Shown: piece after piece, positions 8,057-16,438 of the stretch
How the letters are laid out: every line of letters starts with the position of its first letter
Numbering within the stretch: position 1 is the stretch's first letter
Origin: Haloquadratum sp.
GTDB lineage: Archaea; Halobacteriota; Halobacteria; Halobacteriales; Haloferacaceae
Reading direction: 5' to 3'
DNA: 50,966 nt
Assembly: GCA_028275165.1 (NCBI GenBank)
Contig: JAQCNF010000053.1
Location: 1-50,966 of the forward strand
Position numbers and translations under genes: made by a program
Notes under the pieces: generated by a model
What the model saw: only the letters and a program-made list of their open reading frames with translations
Told to the model about the DNA's origin: nothing
The model's database searches: none

Positions 8057-8827
8057 ATGACAGGATCAGACGACAACAAAGCGAACGATGAACTGAGGAC
8101 TGATGGCACTGGTATCGTCCCACCAGATAACGAGACACCCACTTGGAGTCAGCGAAAAGAGCGGAGTACTGGACTCGCGCGACTGACGTATGAGTATTTC
8201 GAGCGAGCCCGTCGGGAAGACCAGGACCTGCGACAGGAGTCGGAGTACGTTGAACGAGACATATTAGCATTTCCAACATGGCCACATGAGGTTATTAGGA
8301 ACCTCGCGATTGGGAGCTTCTTTGTTGGAATGATATTGTTCCTCTCAGCGACGATGCCGCCACACATTGGGAATCCGGCAAATCCTTCGAGTACTCCAGC
8401 GATCATCCTTCCTGACTGGTATCTATATTGGTCATTCGGGCTGCTAAAGCTCGGGCCACTAAATCCTGAGCTGGCGGTCTTAGGCGGCCAGAAAATAATG
8501 AGTGACCGCACCTATGGAGTACTCGCAAATGTGGTCGTTGTTGGATTCGTTGCTATCGTCCCGTTCCTGAACAAAGGAAGTGCACGCCGACCAGTTGAAC
8601 AACCGTTCTGGGCTGCTGTTGGCGTTGGCGGAGTCTTATTTGCTTTCACAATTAGCGTCTATTCAGCAAAGAACCTCATTCCAATGAATGTTCATCTATT
8701 GTTTGATCTGACATTCATTCTGCCGCTCGTTGGTGGATTCGTGACATGGGCAGTTCTCAAGACAATGCGAGAGGGGTACAGTTACGATCTTAATCGTCGA
8801 TACTACCGGCTTCGTCCTCCAAAATAA
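8057..8827 (+). CDS. petD: cytochrome b, C-terminal subunit (subunit IV-like)
   Basis: This 256-residue partner of PetB completes the quinol-oxidising site. The Qo loop motif appears as PDWYLYWSFG, a PDWY variant of PEWY. Four hydrophobic helices follow: near 75-95, 160-180, 195-215 and 228-248. I chose the ATG at 8057 (MTGSDDNKAN), eight bases after the petB stop. The longer open frame starting at 7889 overlaps petB and is not credible. The N-terminal 70 residues are soluble and highly charged (RLTYEYFERARREDQD), probably cytoplasmic. Confidence 0.94.
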   Translation: MTGSDDNKANDELRTDGTGIVPPDNETPTWSQRKERSTGLARLTYEYFERARREDQDLRQESEYVERDILAFPTWPHEVIRNLAIGSFFVGMILFLSATMPPHIGNPANPSSTPAIILPDWYLYWSFGLLKLGPLNPELAVLGGQKIMSDRTYGVLANVVVVGFVAIVPFLNKGSARRPVEQPFWAAVGVGGVLFAFTISVYSAKNLIPMNVHLLFDLTFILPLVGGFVTWAVLKTMREGYSYDLNRRYYRLRPPK

Positions 8828-8932
8828 CACGATATATGAACCGGACCGACAGATGCCCTATAGCAAAGGAAAAAACGAGGGCTGAGGCCGGGGGCACCGC
8901 TCATGATTATATTCGTGATCACCGATTCCGAC

Positions 8933-9274
8933 ATGGCTGAGGATTCGCCCTCTCATGATCGCGACATCGTGGTTCCGATGCGACTATACAAGACTGTGAC
9001 TGTGTTTTCGACACTCATTGCTATCATCAGCGTCGTACTGGGATTTTTATTGCTAGACGCTGCAGTCTTAAGTCTCAGCCTGATTGGTGACTTGATCCGA
9101 TTTAGCCTGAACGCAGTTGGGATATCGATTTCTCCTTCGATCTTACAGGCCGTCTTTGCCTTCACTGGACTCGGGAGCATTGGAGTTGGCGCTGTCGTGT
9201 ATATTCTTGGAACACGATTCCGTGCTGAGGGAATGGGAAAGTCTCAAGAGGGCACCACAGATACTTCAGAGTAA
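8933..9274 (+). CDS. DUF7315-like membrane protein, cytochrome b locus
   Basis: This 113-residue protein has two hydrophobic helices, TVFSTLIAIISVVLGFLLLD and AVFAFTGLGSIGVGAVVYIL. Both ends are polar. I chose the ATG at 8933 (MAEDSPSHD). The frame can be extended upstream by ten residues but without a better start. It resembles the family I recall as DUF7315, found next to haloarchaeal cytochrome b genes. The petD stop is 105 bp upstream, leaving room for a second promoter. The next gene begins one base past its stop codon. No cofactor site is visible. Confidence 0.75.
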   Translation: MAEDSPSHDRDIVVPMRLYKTVTVFSTLIAIISVVLGFLLLDAAVLSLSLIGDLIRFSLNAVGISISPSILQAVFAFTGLGSIGVGAVVYILGTRFRAEGMGKSQEGTTDTSE

Positions 9275-9275
9275 T

Positions 9276-9551
9276 ATGGCAGACGAGTTTATCAAAGGGC
9301 TAGGTATCTTCACTGCCGGCGGTTTAGGCTGGGTAGTTTTAGCAGGATGGTATCGCACTTCGAGCTTCGAAAGTAGTCAGCAACTGGTCGAGCCCGTTTC
9401 CCTGTCGGACTCGGCCACACTGTTCGATTCTCTCAGTGTAGTAACAATGGATATGCTTTTTTGGTTTACGATCATTGGTTCACTCACTTTTTGGGTAGTT
9501 ATTCCAGTGTTCCGGCAGGCCCGCGAGGAAATTGAAAACCGTACACAGTGA
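9276..9551 (+). CDS. DUF7314-like small membrane protein, cytochrome b locus
   Basis: This 91-residue protein starts MADEFIKGLGIFTAGGLGWV at 9276, immediately after the preceding stop, so the pair is surely co-transcribed. It has one N-terminal hydrophobic helix and a second at MLFWFTIIGSLTFWVVIPVF, with a short acidic-basic tail. The longer frame from 9117 overlaps the upstream gene and is rejected. It resembles haloarchaeal DUF7314 (name from memory). A small subunit or assembly factor of the respiratory complex is the likely role, by position only. Confidence 0.75.
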   Translation: MADEFIKGLGIFTAGGLGWVVLAGWYRTSSFESSQQLVEPVSLSDSATLFDSLSVVTMDMLFWFTIIGSLTFWVVIPVFRQAREEIENRTQ

Positions 9552-9600
9552 GTGTATCAATTAGAAAAATTCTAATCACCGTCCGTTGTAGCCCTATCGT

Positions 9601-10050
9601 ATGTATACATTACAGTTCCTGATCCCATTGGATCCTATTGCTGCATTAGACCCTCTTTTAGCGTATGTCATTCTCGTCATTGCAGTCATCAATGTGTTCA
9701 CACGAGTAATTCAGCATCGTCACCACGTCGAGCAATCGACTGAGAGCAGTGATGACGGGACCCTCGCAAGATGGTTGCCACACACAGCAACGACTGTGAG
9801 TCTCGTGTTACTTTCATTCGTCTATATGATCCCAAACCCACATGGAGGAATGGTGATGAGCACATTTGCGCTGGGTGTATTTTTCACCGACTTCTTTGAA
9901 TTCGAATCTCGGCTTGTTGAGGCCCGTTCGCGGTCGAAATCCATCTCTCGGCCGAAGGCAGCAATCGGAGCCTCTCTGTTTGCTGTCATCTACGCTGCCT
10001 ACCAATCTCTGTTCTTTCTCGTCGAACCACTGTGGAACTCACTCGTGTAA
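9601..10050 (+). CDS. DUF7313-like membrane protein, end of the cytochrome b locus
   Basis: This 149-residue protein has four hydrophobic stretches: near 14-34, 60-78, 84-98 and 120-142. A His-rich loop (VIQHRHHVEQ) follows the first helix, and PNPHGGMVMSTFALGVFFTD lies in the middle. It resembles haloarchaeal DUF7313. It lies 49 bp downstream of the DUF7314-like gene. It is the last gene of the locus before IS debris. The histidines might bind metal or heme, but nothing in the sequence settles this. Confidence 0.75.
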   Translation: MYTLQFLIPLDPIAALDPLLAYVILVIAVINVFTRVIQHRHHVEQSTESSDDGTLARWLPHTATTVSLVLLSFVYMIPNPHGGMVMSTFALGVFFTDFFEFESRLVEARSRSKSISRPKAAIGASLFAVIYAAYQSLFFLVEPLWNSLV

Positions 10051-10059
10051 CCAAAGCAA

Positions 10060-10425
10060 TCCGCTCTAGCGAAACCATTCGTTACCAAGAGAGTATGTGC
10101 AGGTATCCTCACTCACCCTGCTGTTGGGCAAGCTAAGGCCAACGACTCTTGCAGATCATATACGGTTGGGATATGTACTCCCCCGACTTGACCAAGAGGG
10201 AGATTCGCCTGCGATAGCACAATCCGTTTTTGAGCCATGCGATAAAATGGTCTGCCAGGCTCAGATTGAAGACACTCTGCTCTGTGATGACTCCAAGTTC
10301 GTTTCTCAATCCAGTTAACTCTGAGACAGTTGACAACTAATGCTTGTATCCACGACATCAAAAGTACCAGTGACGTAACTCAATCGCAGCAAGAGCCAAC
10401 TGGTTCGAGAGACTTCATCTCTCGT
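10060..10425. other. 365 bp without a convincing gene
   Basis: The stretch sits between the last cytochrome b-locus gene and the TnpB right end. A minus-strand frame at 10133-10336 (ELTGLRNELGVITEQSVFNL) has gene-like composition and could be a fragment of another protein, but it has no recognisable family and several possible ends. I see no RNA gene. Confidence 0.3.
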
Positions 10426-10450
10426 CATCACGGAAATCTTCGATTTCCGT
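10395..10450 (-). mobile_element. right end of the decayed TnpB element, two hairpins
   Basis: Bases 10430-10450 form a near-perfect hairpin, ACGGAAATC / GATTTCCGT with a three-base spacer. Just beyond, 10411-10427 contains a second inverted repeat (GAGAGA / TCTCTC around ATGAAG on the minus strand). Both follow the tnpB reading direction, so this is the 3' end of the element. The GGAAATC/GATTTCC core recurs in copy B near 3985-4003. Confidence 0.5.
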
Positions 10451-10499
10451 ACGACCCCGAGGCTCGTCAGTAGACTCCCACCCTCACCGAGTAACTCGG

Positions 10500-11676
10500 T
10501 CGAAACCGATCGTTCGCGTTCAACGTCCCTGAGATGAGGGACAATTGACTCGTGGCCCGTTCAGCACCAGACGTGAGCCAGCGCTGAGACGCCACCCGAT
10601 GTTTCGAGCGGCGTTGTAATCGCTTTACAACTGTTTACCGCACTTCAGGTACTCGAACTCGTCACCGTCACGATTGTCCTCATGGGTGAACCCACACTCC
10701 CCGTGGCTACACCCTGGTGTGGGCAGGAGGGACGTCATATACGCCGATGCCGTATTCTCTGGCTTTGTATTCGACGTGACGCTGAAGTTCACGGAACGCT
10801 GGAACTTTGAGCCGTTCGAGATGCGCCCTCGGATATAGTTCAACTTCTCGAACGCAATCGCCGTGCAGTCGTTTTCGACGGCTTCTCGAACGAGTGCTTT
10901 TGACACCCTGTGGAAGCACTTCACCGAGCGAATCGACTGCCGATGCTCTTGATTGTGAGATGTGCCGAGCGAGTGCCTGTCTGTTGCAGGTTGCCGCGCC
11001 GACGTTCGTACTCGTCGCGCCTGTGGTTGAGGGAAGGTAGTCTGTATTCCCGACGAACCCTCCAGTTAACGTGACGGCGAGGTATCCACGTTCAGATCGA
11101 CACCGAGAACCACTCCGTTCTCGGATTCACTGTCGCTTGAGTCGGTTCCAACCTCTTTCTTGACGACGATGGGGGTAGTACGTGCCGTCGCGCTCGTGGA
11201 GCGTTGCTTCGCCTTTCCCGTCAGTCCAATACTTCTCGAATGGCGTTCCCCCGCCCTTGACTGGCATAACGTATTCGACAGTCACCCGCTTGTCAGGTAT
11301 GCCAAGCGTAACGTGGTCGTCAGTGTAGGTGACAGTTCGCCCATTGTACACGACGACCGTGCCTTTGAATTCGGGTTTGGTGGCTTTCTCACTGTCTTCG
11401 GTGATGCGGTCTTTGCAGTTCCAACTGCTGTCGAAGCACGGTTGCGTGCTGACTGGACAACACTGGATTGCAGAAAGAGGGCCTCACGAACGTCAGAGTA
11501 GGTCTCGTCGTGGAAGGTATTCTTCGCGTCCGTGATTTGGGTTGCGGTTCCATCTGTGGTCTGCGGCGTGTTTCGCCGCTTCTCGGAACTGCTCGAAGGT
11601 CTCATCAAGAACTTCGTGGTCGTCCTCGGAAACGCCGAGTTTGATTTGGATGCTCCGAACAATCTCCACTCTTCAT
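10500..11676 (-). pseudogene. tnpB: tnpB (IS1341-type RNA-guided nuclease/transposase-associated gene), multiply frameshifted
   Basis: A whole TnpB can be followed on the minus strand, but only by switching frames. Near the start: VRSIQIKLGVSEDDHEVLDE, then FREAAKHAADHRW. After a frameshift: DETYSDVREALFLQSSVVQS. Then RTVTYTDDHVTLGIPDKRVT. The catalytic Glu region reads DCTAIAFEKLNYIRGR. The zinc-ribbon Cys are in CSHGECGF and YLKCGKQL. A stop follows KQL where SDYNAARNIG, carrying the last catalytic Asp, continues. There are at least three frameshifts and one nonsense change, so no active protein is expected. The ATG at 11676 is the likely original start. Confidence 0.85.
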
Positions 11677-11852
11677 AGTAACCTTAGAGATATTTGAACG
11701 GGTATATTATGATGGAGAGTCATATTTGCCATCGAACGTGGTTTGTTGAGTGAAGTGTCAGCTTCCTCCCGGATCTCAAGGGTTGGGGTATCCACCTCAA
11801 CATCCGATGAAATCATCTCTGAAACGAGACAGATATTCAATTCAGGCGAGAC

Positions 11853-12773
11853 TCATCGTAAAGCCTCATCAATTGCTTGTATGAATTTCTCTGGAAACTC
11901 AACATGTGGCAACAGTTTTGCTGCATCGAATACGACCAGTCGTGACCCTGTTGCTTCGGCTAACTCACGCCCATTGCTGAGCGGCGTCAGCTCTGCGTCC
12001 CGGCCCCAGATAAGGGTGGTAGGCACGTCAATATCAATAAGTGACTGTTTGAGGGAGACGTCACTATTTAAGAACCCGCTAATGAATGAAGCAGGCGCAA
12101 ATCGAGCGTTTGGCTGGTGAGCCGTTTGCCATTCGTACTCTATCCAACTCTCGGACACGTTTTCCGTGTCATAGTAGCCATGATCAGCGTTGAAATACCG
12201 AATAGCAAACTTGGCCGTCAGTAGATTGAATAGAGCCCTACCGATTAGCGGTGCGTAGAGGAGTTCTCGCACGACAGTTCGCTGCTGTGGAGCGGTTGTA
12301 TCGGTCGGACAAATCGCAATGAACTCGCTGCTTGAGACTGTCTGAAGTGCCTCTGCAGTAAATCCTGCTGTTAGTGATGAGGCAATGACTACTGGGTCGG
12401 CGTACTGTTTAAGAAATGCTTCAACAAACGATTCATAATATGCAGCTGAATACCGGAGTTTTGGGCGGTCAGACATCCCAAATCCGGGTAGGTCTGGGGC
12501 AACCACGTGATACTTCTCAGCGAGCTGGTCGAATATCTGGCGGAACTCACCACTTGAGCCAGCAGCATTCAGTCCATGAAGTAGTACAACCGTCTGGGAA
12601 CTGGGGTTTCCAGCAGTCACATATCGCACTGCAGTATCGTGCCATTGAAATGTCTCTTGACTCCCTGAAAGTGGTGGCTCGAGTGGCTCCGCTCGGCGGC
12701 GTAGCAGCTCATTTGAAGCTGCAAGTGCACCGAGTCCGGCGACCCCTGCTGAAATCCCTCGCTTGATGTTCAT
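11853..12773 (-). CDS. alpha/beta-fold hydrolase
   Basis: This 306-residue hydrolase of unknown substrate has the fold's usual landmarks. The oxyanion-hole motif is LLHGLNAAGSS. The strand-turn DLPGFGMSDRP follows. The nucleophile elbow reads VVIASSLTAGF, with Ser in place within S-x-T-x-G rather than the common G-x-S-x-G. The acid is in LIWGRDAELTPL and the His in KLLPHVEFPEKF. An N-terminal hydrophobic segment (GISAGVAGLGALAASNELL) may anchor it in the membrane. It stands alone between IS debris and a decayed gene pair. Haloarchaeal homologs are widespread as general hydrolases. Confidence 0.88.
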   Translation of the reverse strand: MNIKRGISAGVAGLGALAASNELLRRRAEPLEPPLSGSQETFQWHDTAVRYVTAGNPSSQTVVLLHGLNAAGSSGEFRQIFDQLAEKYHVVAPDLPGFGMSDRPKLRYSAAYYESFVEAFLKQYADPVVIASSLTAGFTAEALQTVSSSEFIAICPTDTTAPQQRTVVRELLYAPLIGRALFNLLTAKFAIRYFNADHGYYDTENVSESWIEYEWQTAHQPNARFAPASFISGFLNSDVSLKQSLIDIDVPTTLIWGRDAELTPLSNGRELAEATGSRLVVFDAAKLLPHVEFPEKFIQAIDEALR

Positions 12774-12824
12774 GATTACTATTCGTTAGCGAGTCGCTTC
12801 AGCATCATGAACGGTGCGGTGTAG

Positions 12825-13461
12825 CTATTGGGACTGATTCGTGTCTGTCACTGTCTCGATGCCTGCCTCAGTGAGTATCCGTTCAACCTCATCATACGGA
12901 TCGCTCAATCCACTCATGATCCGATCCTATCCACGGCCTCTTCTCTGAGAGCCGATGTGGTTAGCTCTTCAATCCGTCGTGCGACCTCCTGTCGCGTTCG
13001 CTGGCAAAGGGCCGTTTGAATCCGTGCAGGGTGAGACCGGACTCCAGTATCCGGTGTCGATAAAAACGTTTGATATGCTTCAATCGCGTTAATTACGTCT
13101 TCGATACCTTTCGCACTCGTCGCAACTGTCACTTTAATTGGGACTTCCCAGTATTCGTTATCCTGTGCTTCGACAGTTGTTTTCATCTGAAGCGCAGTAG
13201 ACAGATGACGGCGCTGAGCCATCCGCTCGAGTTCAGCCATCGTTTTTTCAACGCCTGGTCGATCAGCTTTATTGACGACAAACGGATCTGCAATCTGTGA
13301 ACGACCCTGACCGACCGCTGGCAAGTATATAGGTTTCCAACGAGTAATTTATATCCTGGTTCACGGTTTTCGATGATCGTTATCGCCCTGGGCAATGCAC
13401 GCTGATCTCCATCGACCAGTCTTTCGACAATTGCTTGCCCTTGCGTTGTGGAATCGACCAT
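12825..13461 (-). pseudogene. MeaB/ArgK-type GTPase (methylmalonyl-CoA mutase chaperone), decayed
   Basis: MeaB-type GTPases load or protect cobalamin on methylmalonyl-CoA mutase. The N-terminus is clear: VERLVDGDQRALPRAITIIE NREPGY. In another frame follows IADPFVVNKADRPGVEKTMA, the region with the NKAD guanine motif, then a helical C-terminal part. A last piece in a third frame reads SGLSDPYDEVERILTEAGIE. Between the first two pieces the whole Walker A/switch region is missing, a loss of several hundred bases. With two frame changes and no P-loop this cannot be functional. The gene follows the decayed B12-domain gene in the family's usual order. Confidence 0.85.
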
Positions 13462-13463
13462 GT

Positions 13464-13887
13464 TCAATCGTGGCCCGTGGCATGTTCATGCACAAGCTCG
13501 ACAGTCTCACTCATGGGCGTTTTAGGGCCAAAAATAGCATCGACTCCTTCGGTCCTCAATGCCCTGCAGTCGTTCTCAAGAATAATTCCCTCGACTAATC
13601 ACAGCGTATCCTCACAAGCATCGTACGAGTTGAGTCCGTCAATTATTTTCGGGACTAACATACAGTGTGCACCTGAGAGGATTGAAATACCGAGCACGTT
13701 GACGTCTTCCTGAACAGCCGCCTGCACGATCTCTTCAGGCGAGCGATGCAGTCCTGAATAGACGACCTCGAAGCCCGCATCGCGACCGGCTAATAATATG
13801 TGCTCCTCGGCCGTGGCCGTTGAGTCCCGCCTTCGGAATAAGACATCGGATTTTCGATCTCCGTTCATGTGCGCTGTCTTCGTTCAT
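13464..13887 (-). pseudogene. methylmalonyl-CoA mutase B12-binding subunit, decayed
   Basis: The start reads [20 protein letters not shown], then [16 protein letters not shown]. The family expects GLDGHDRG with the cobalt-ligand His, so Asp has become Asn and Gly around a retained His. A frameshift follows, and [39 protein letters not shown] and [13 protein letters not shown] continue. A stop interrupts next, after which ILENDCRALRTEGVDAIFGP and MSETVELVHEHATGHD complete the domain. All parts of a roughly 140-residue cobalamin domain remain, so inactivation is probably fairly recent. It directly precedes the decayed MeaB gene. Confidence 0.88.
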
Positions 13888-13984
13888 ATGGTTGCCCATG
13901 GTTGTCATATCTATAATAGGAGTGCACGGTCCAGCTTTACTGAGAGGAGCCTGAATCGGGGCACATATGCCCTCATAAACACGT

Positions 13985-14242
13985 TCAGATCATTTCCTCA
14001 GCCCGTAATCCCTTCATCACATCCTCGATCAGTATGTCGACATCTTCATATGGGAAGTCTTGATGTGCGCTAAGTTTCAGGCCCATCTCCATGGCAGTGA
14101 GCGTGACATCCCCGGCTCGAAACTTCGTTGCTGGTCCATCCGGGAGTGTCGGTACAAGCTCCATCTGACTTGTGACCGGAAACTCTGCCCTGCTGAACGC
14201 CTCACGAAACTGATTGCGTAGCTCCGCCTCGACATCCGTCAT
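13985..14242 (-). CDS. MTH865-like family protein
   Basis: This 85-residue protein starts MTDVEAELRNQFREAFSRAE and continues FPVTSQMELVPTLPDGPATK, FRAGDVTLTAMEMGLKLSAH and DFPYEDVDILIEDVMKGLRA. The pattern matches the small MTH865-like archaeal family. Its structure is a compact helical fold and its function is unknown. I chose the ATG at 14242; a frame extension to 14269 adds nine poor residues. It is divergent from the second halocyanin gene, with about 105 bp between them. Confidence 0.8.
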   Translation of the reverse strand: MTDVEAELRNQFREAFSRAEFPVTSQMELVPTLPDGPATKFRAGDVTLTAMEMGLKLSAHQDFPYEDVDILIEDVMKGLRAEEMI

Positions 14243-14347
14243 AGCCCAGAGGTATGGGAGTACTTGCAAAAACGTTCCGAAATATCAGCTCTCTGTGGAA
14301 AACTTCGAATCAAAGTATTCACTATCGGGTATACTCAATCAACGTAT

Positions 14348-14902
14348 ATGATTGACGGCAATTCAGGACTGTCCCGCCGGGCATTTATCAGCAGTGCAAC
14401 AGCTACTGGTGCACTCGCTGGGGTGAGTTCCACGGCTGCAGCACAGGAGTCTGCATCAACAGAGACAGAGATAGTGACAGTTGGACCAGGCGGATCTTTA
14501 GTTTTCGAACCAGGGACTGATTCAACGATGCAAATTACTCCTGGTACGACGATCGAGTTCGTATGGGACTCGGATAATCATAATATCGTCGTTGATACCC
14601 AGCCTGATGGTGCATCATGGGACGGTCATGAGACGATTGAGAACGAGGGATTCACTCATTCGCACACGTTTGAGACACTCGGGACGTACGAATACTACTG
14701 TGCTCCACATCAGACCGCTGGGATGGGTGCGACCATTGAAGTTGTCGAGTCTATCTCCACACCGATGCCATCAAACGTTCCAGCAGTTCCCGATTCTGCG
14801 AAAACACTTGGAGTTGCGACAACGTTTGCGTTGATTGCGACCTTGGGAATGGGATTTTTTTTCATGAAGTACGGTGGAGATTGGGACGTAGAGGATAATT
14901 GA
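14348..14902 (+). CDS. second membrane-anchored halocyanin, paralog of the 6181 gene
   Basis: This 184-residue blue copper protein has a Tat-type signal (LSRRAFIS), a much shorter linker than its paralog, a plastocyanin-like domain with ligands in DNHNIVVDT and YYCAPHQTAGM, and a C-terminal helix (VATTFALIATLGMGFFFMKY). The copper domain is nearly the same as that at 6181-6843 (for example GHETIENEGFTHSHTFETLG). About 35 bases around CTGGGATGGGTGCGACCATT are identical in both genes. I start at the ATG in MIDGNSGLSR, because the longer frame from 14264 places extra residues before the Tat signal. It is not in an operon with oxidase genes. Confidence 0.9.
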   Translation: MIDGNSGLSRRAFISSATATGALAGVSSTAAAQESASTETEIVTVGPGGSLVFEPGTDSTMQITPGTTIEFVWDSDNHNIVVDTQPDGASWDGHETIENEGFTHSHTFETLGTYEYYCAPHQTAGMGATIEVVESISTPMPSNVPAVPDSAKTLGVATTFALIATLGMGFFFMKYGGDWDVEDN

Positions 14903-15002
14903 CCCAACCTCCGAAAGATTGAATCGGGGAATAGAACAAACACATATCCTCAAGACTCCAATCACGTGCCGGGTGGGTCGTGAACGTCGTGCGCCTCAAG
15001 AC

Positions 15003-15040
15003 GCGTGACATCCTCTCCGTGCTGAAGCGCGAGGCTTTGC
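15003..15040 (-). mobile_element. orphan right-end remnant of an IS200/IS605-type element
   Basis: On the minus strand CTCGCGCTTCAGCACGGAG is followed by AGGATGTCAC, matching the hairpin-plus-AGGATGTCAC end seen at 182-211 with an imperfect stem. No coding part remains. The rest of the 285-bp gap between halocyanin and glycosyltransferase holds nothing else I can support. Confidence 0.45.
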
Positions 15041-15188
15041 GCTTGAACGTTCCGTACTCATCCCCACTGCGTTTGTACATGCTGGACGTATACATCGACA
15101 CTGTGAATCATGACGGCATTCGTGTGGTCTCGTTGATTATGACACATCTCGTCTTCACTGAGGCTGTTGGCTTTCTTCGACCAGTATA

Positions 15189-16262
15189 TCATCTGTGAAT
15201 ATCTTCATCTCCTCTGTCAGTAGCCCCCAACCGCTGAAATAACGACTCGAACTGCTCATTGATGCTTCCAACATCGTAATCGGCGAATGTCCTATCGATT
15301 GTTTTGTGCTCTCTCTTGGCCACACCCGCAATGGCACTGGCGATTTGCTGTGACTGCGTAATTGGTACCCCACGGTCGTGTTTCTCAGCCAGCTCGTGTG
15401 CACTTGAACGTGCTTGGTACTCGACAACCCCAACACACCCACAGCTGAGAGCCCAGAGAAGATACCGTGCAAAAGGCTCTCGTGCTGCGGTCTGTACAAA
15501 TACACGTGCACCCTTAAGTATCGGTACGAACCGCTCTGGCTCAAGCGTATCTACAAACTTTGTTCGGTCGAAAATACGTAGATTCTGTGCAGTTTGCATT
15601 GCCTGCGCTCGCTGTAGCCCAGTTCCGATGACTGCCGCCCGCCAGCGTTTGTTCCGCAGTCCGGCCAGTCCTAACAGAAACGAATCGATATTTGCGTGTG
15701 CATCTAACTGATTAATGAATACGATGTGCGCGGTGTCTTCGACCGAAGCGCGCTCAATCTTATCGAGATAAATTGGCTCTGGGATGCGTGTCACCACATT
15801 GTTCTCAATTCCGAGCCGACGCACATTCACTTCGACCATCTCTGAGGGAACGATATGATGAGTCGCAAGGCGTGCTGCTCGTTGTCGGATCCACGGGTGC
15901 TTACCCGCGTATACATCCCACCAATCAATGATGACCGGCGCTTGAGCAAATAACCCTCCAGTCTCTGCGGCTAAAACCTGAAGTGGTGGATTATTTGCCA
16001 CATGAATGACATCCGGCCGATATTTTGAGAGTGCCGGTGGTAATTTCACAGCAAATTCATAACTTGCTTGTGTCTGTGTAACAGCGACATATCTCACATC
16101 TGCCTGTGTGAATGACAAGATATCGCCTTCCCACCATTGTGCACAAAAAACACTCACCTCGTGACCGCGTGAAGCAATATACTCAGATACACGTCGCATC
16201 CGTTTGGTCGCAGCACTTGGGTGCGCTTGCTCAGTGTACAGAGAGACGATAGCCACACGCAT
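15189..16262 (-). CDS. glycosyltransferase, GT4-like GT-B fold
   Basis: This 357-residue enzyme starts MRVAIVSLYTEQAHPSAATK, a Rossmann strand followed by a donor-loop-like segment, as in GT4 enzymes. The N-terminal domain contains YRPDVIHVANNPPLQVLAAE. The C-terminal domain contains HIVFINQLDAHANIDSFLLG, AAVIGTGLQRAQAMQTAQNL and FARYLLWALSCGCVGVVEYQ, the E-x7-E region being weakly conserved. It probably adds a sugar to a lipid-linked or surface glycan, but donor and acceptor are unknown. I use the ATG at 16262, five codons inside the longest frame. No other glycan gene is adjacent. Confidence 0.85.
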   Translation of the reverse strand: MRVAIVSLYTEQAHPSAATKRMRRVSEYIASRGHEVSVFCAQWWEGDILSFTQADVRYVAVTQTQASYEFAVKLPPALSKYRPDVIHVANNPPLQVLAAETGGLFAQAPVIIDWWDVYAGKHPWIRQRAARLATHHIVPSEMVEVNVRRLGIENNVVTRIPEPIYLDKIERASVEDTAHIVFINQLDAHANIDSFLLGLAGLRNKRWRAAVIGTGLQRAQAMQTAQNLRIFDRTKFVDTLEPERFVPILKGARVFVQTAAREPFARYLLWALSCGCVGVVEYQARSSAHELAEKHDRGVPITQSQQIASAIAGVAKREHKTIDRTFADYDVGSINEQFESLFQRLGATDRGDEDIHR

Positions 16263-16438
16263 ACTGAGTAAGCACAATCGAATACAAAAAAACCGCCGTA
16301 TTTTCTGCTTTGAGGTGTCATGGACAATGCAAGGCAGATGCCACAGAGCTGTCTGAAAATCGAAGATTTCTGCGATAACTCGAAGGTCACCTCTCCACTG
16401 ACGTGATACTGAGACGACTTCCCTCGTCCTACACTATG

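Noticed and set aside
10133..10336. 67-codon minus-strand frame read as a possible transposase piece
   Set aside because: Only weak gene-like composition, no identifiable domain and no IS end beside it, so it is left as unexplained intergenic sequence.
16340..16395. possible IS end (GAAAATC/GATTTCTG) downstream of the DUF420 gene
   Set aside because: The inverted repeat is short and imperfect and the flanking motif does not match the other right ends well enough.
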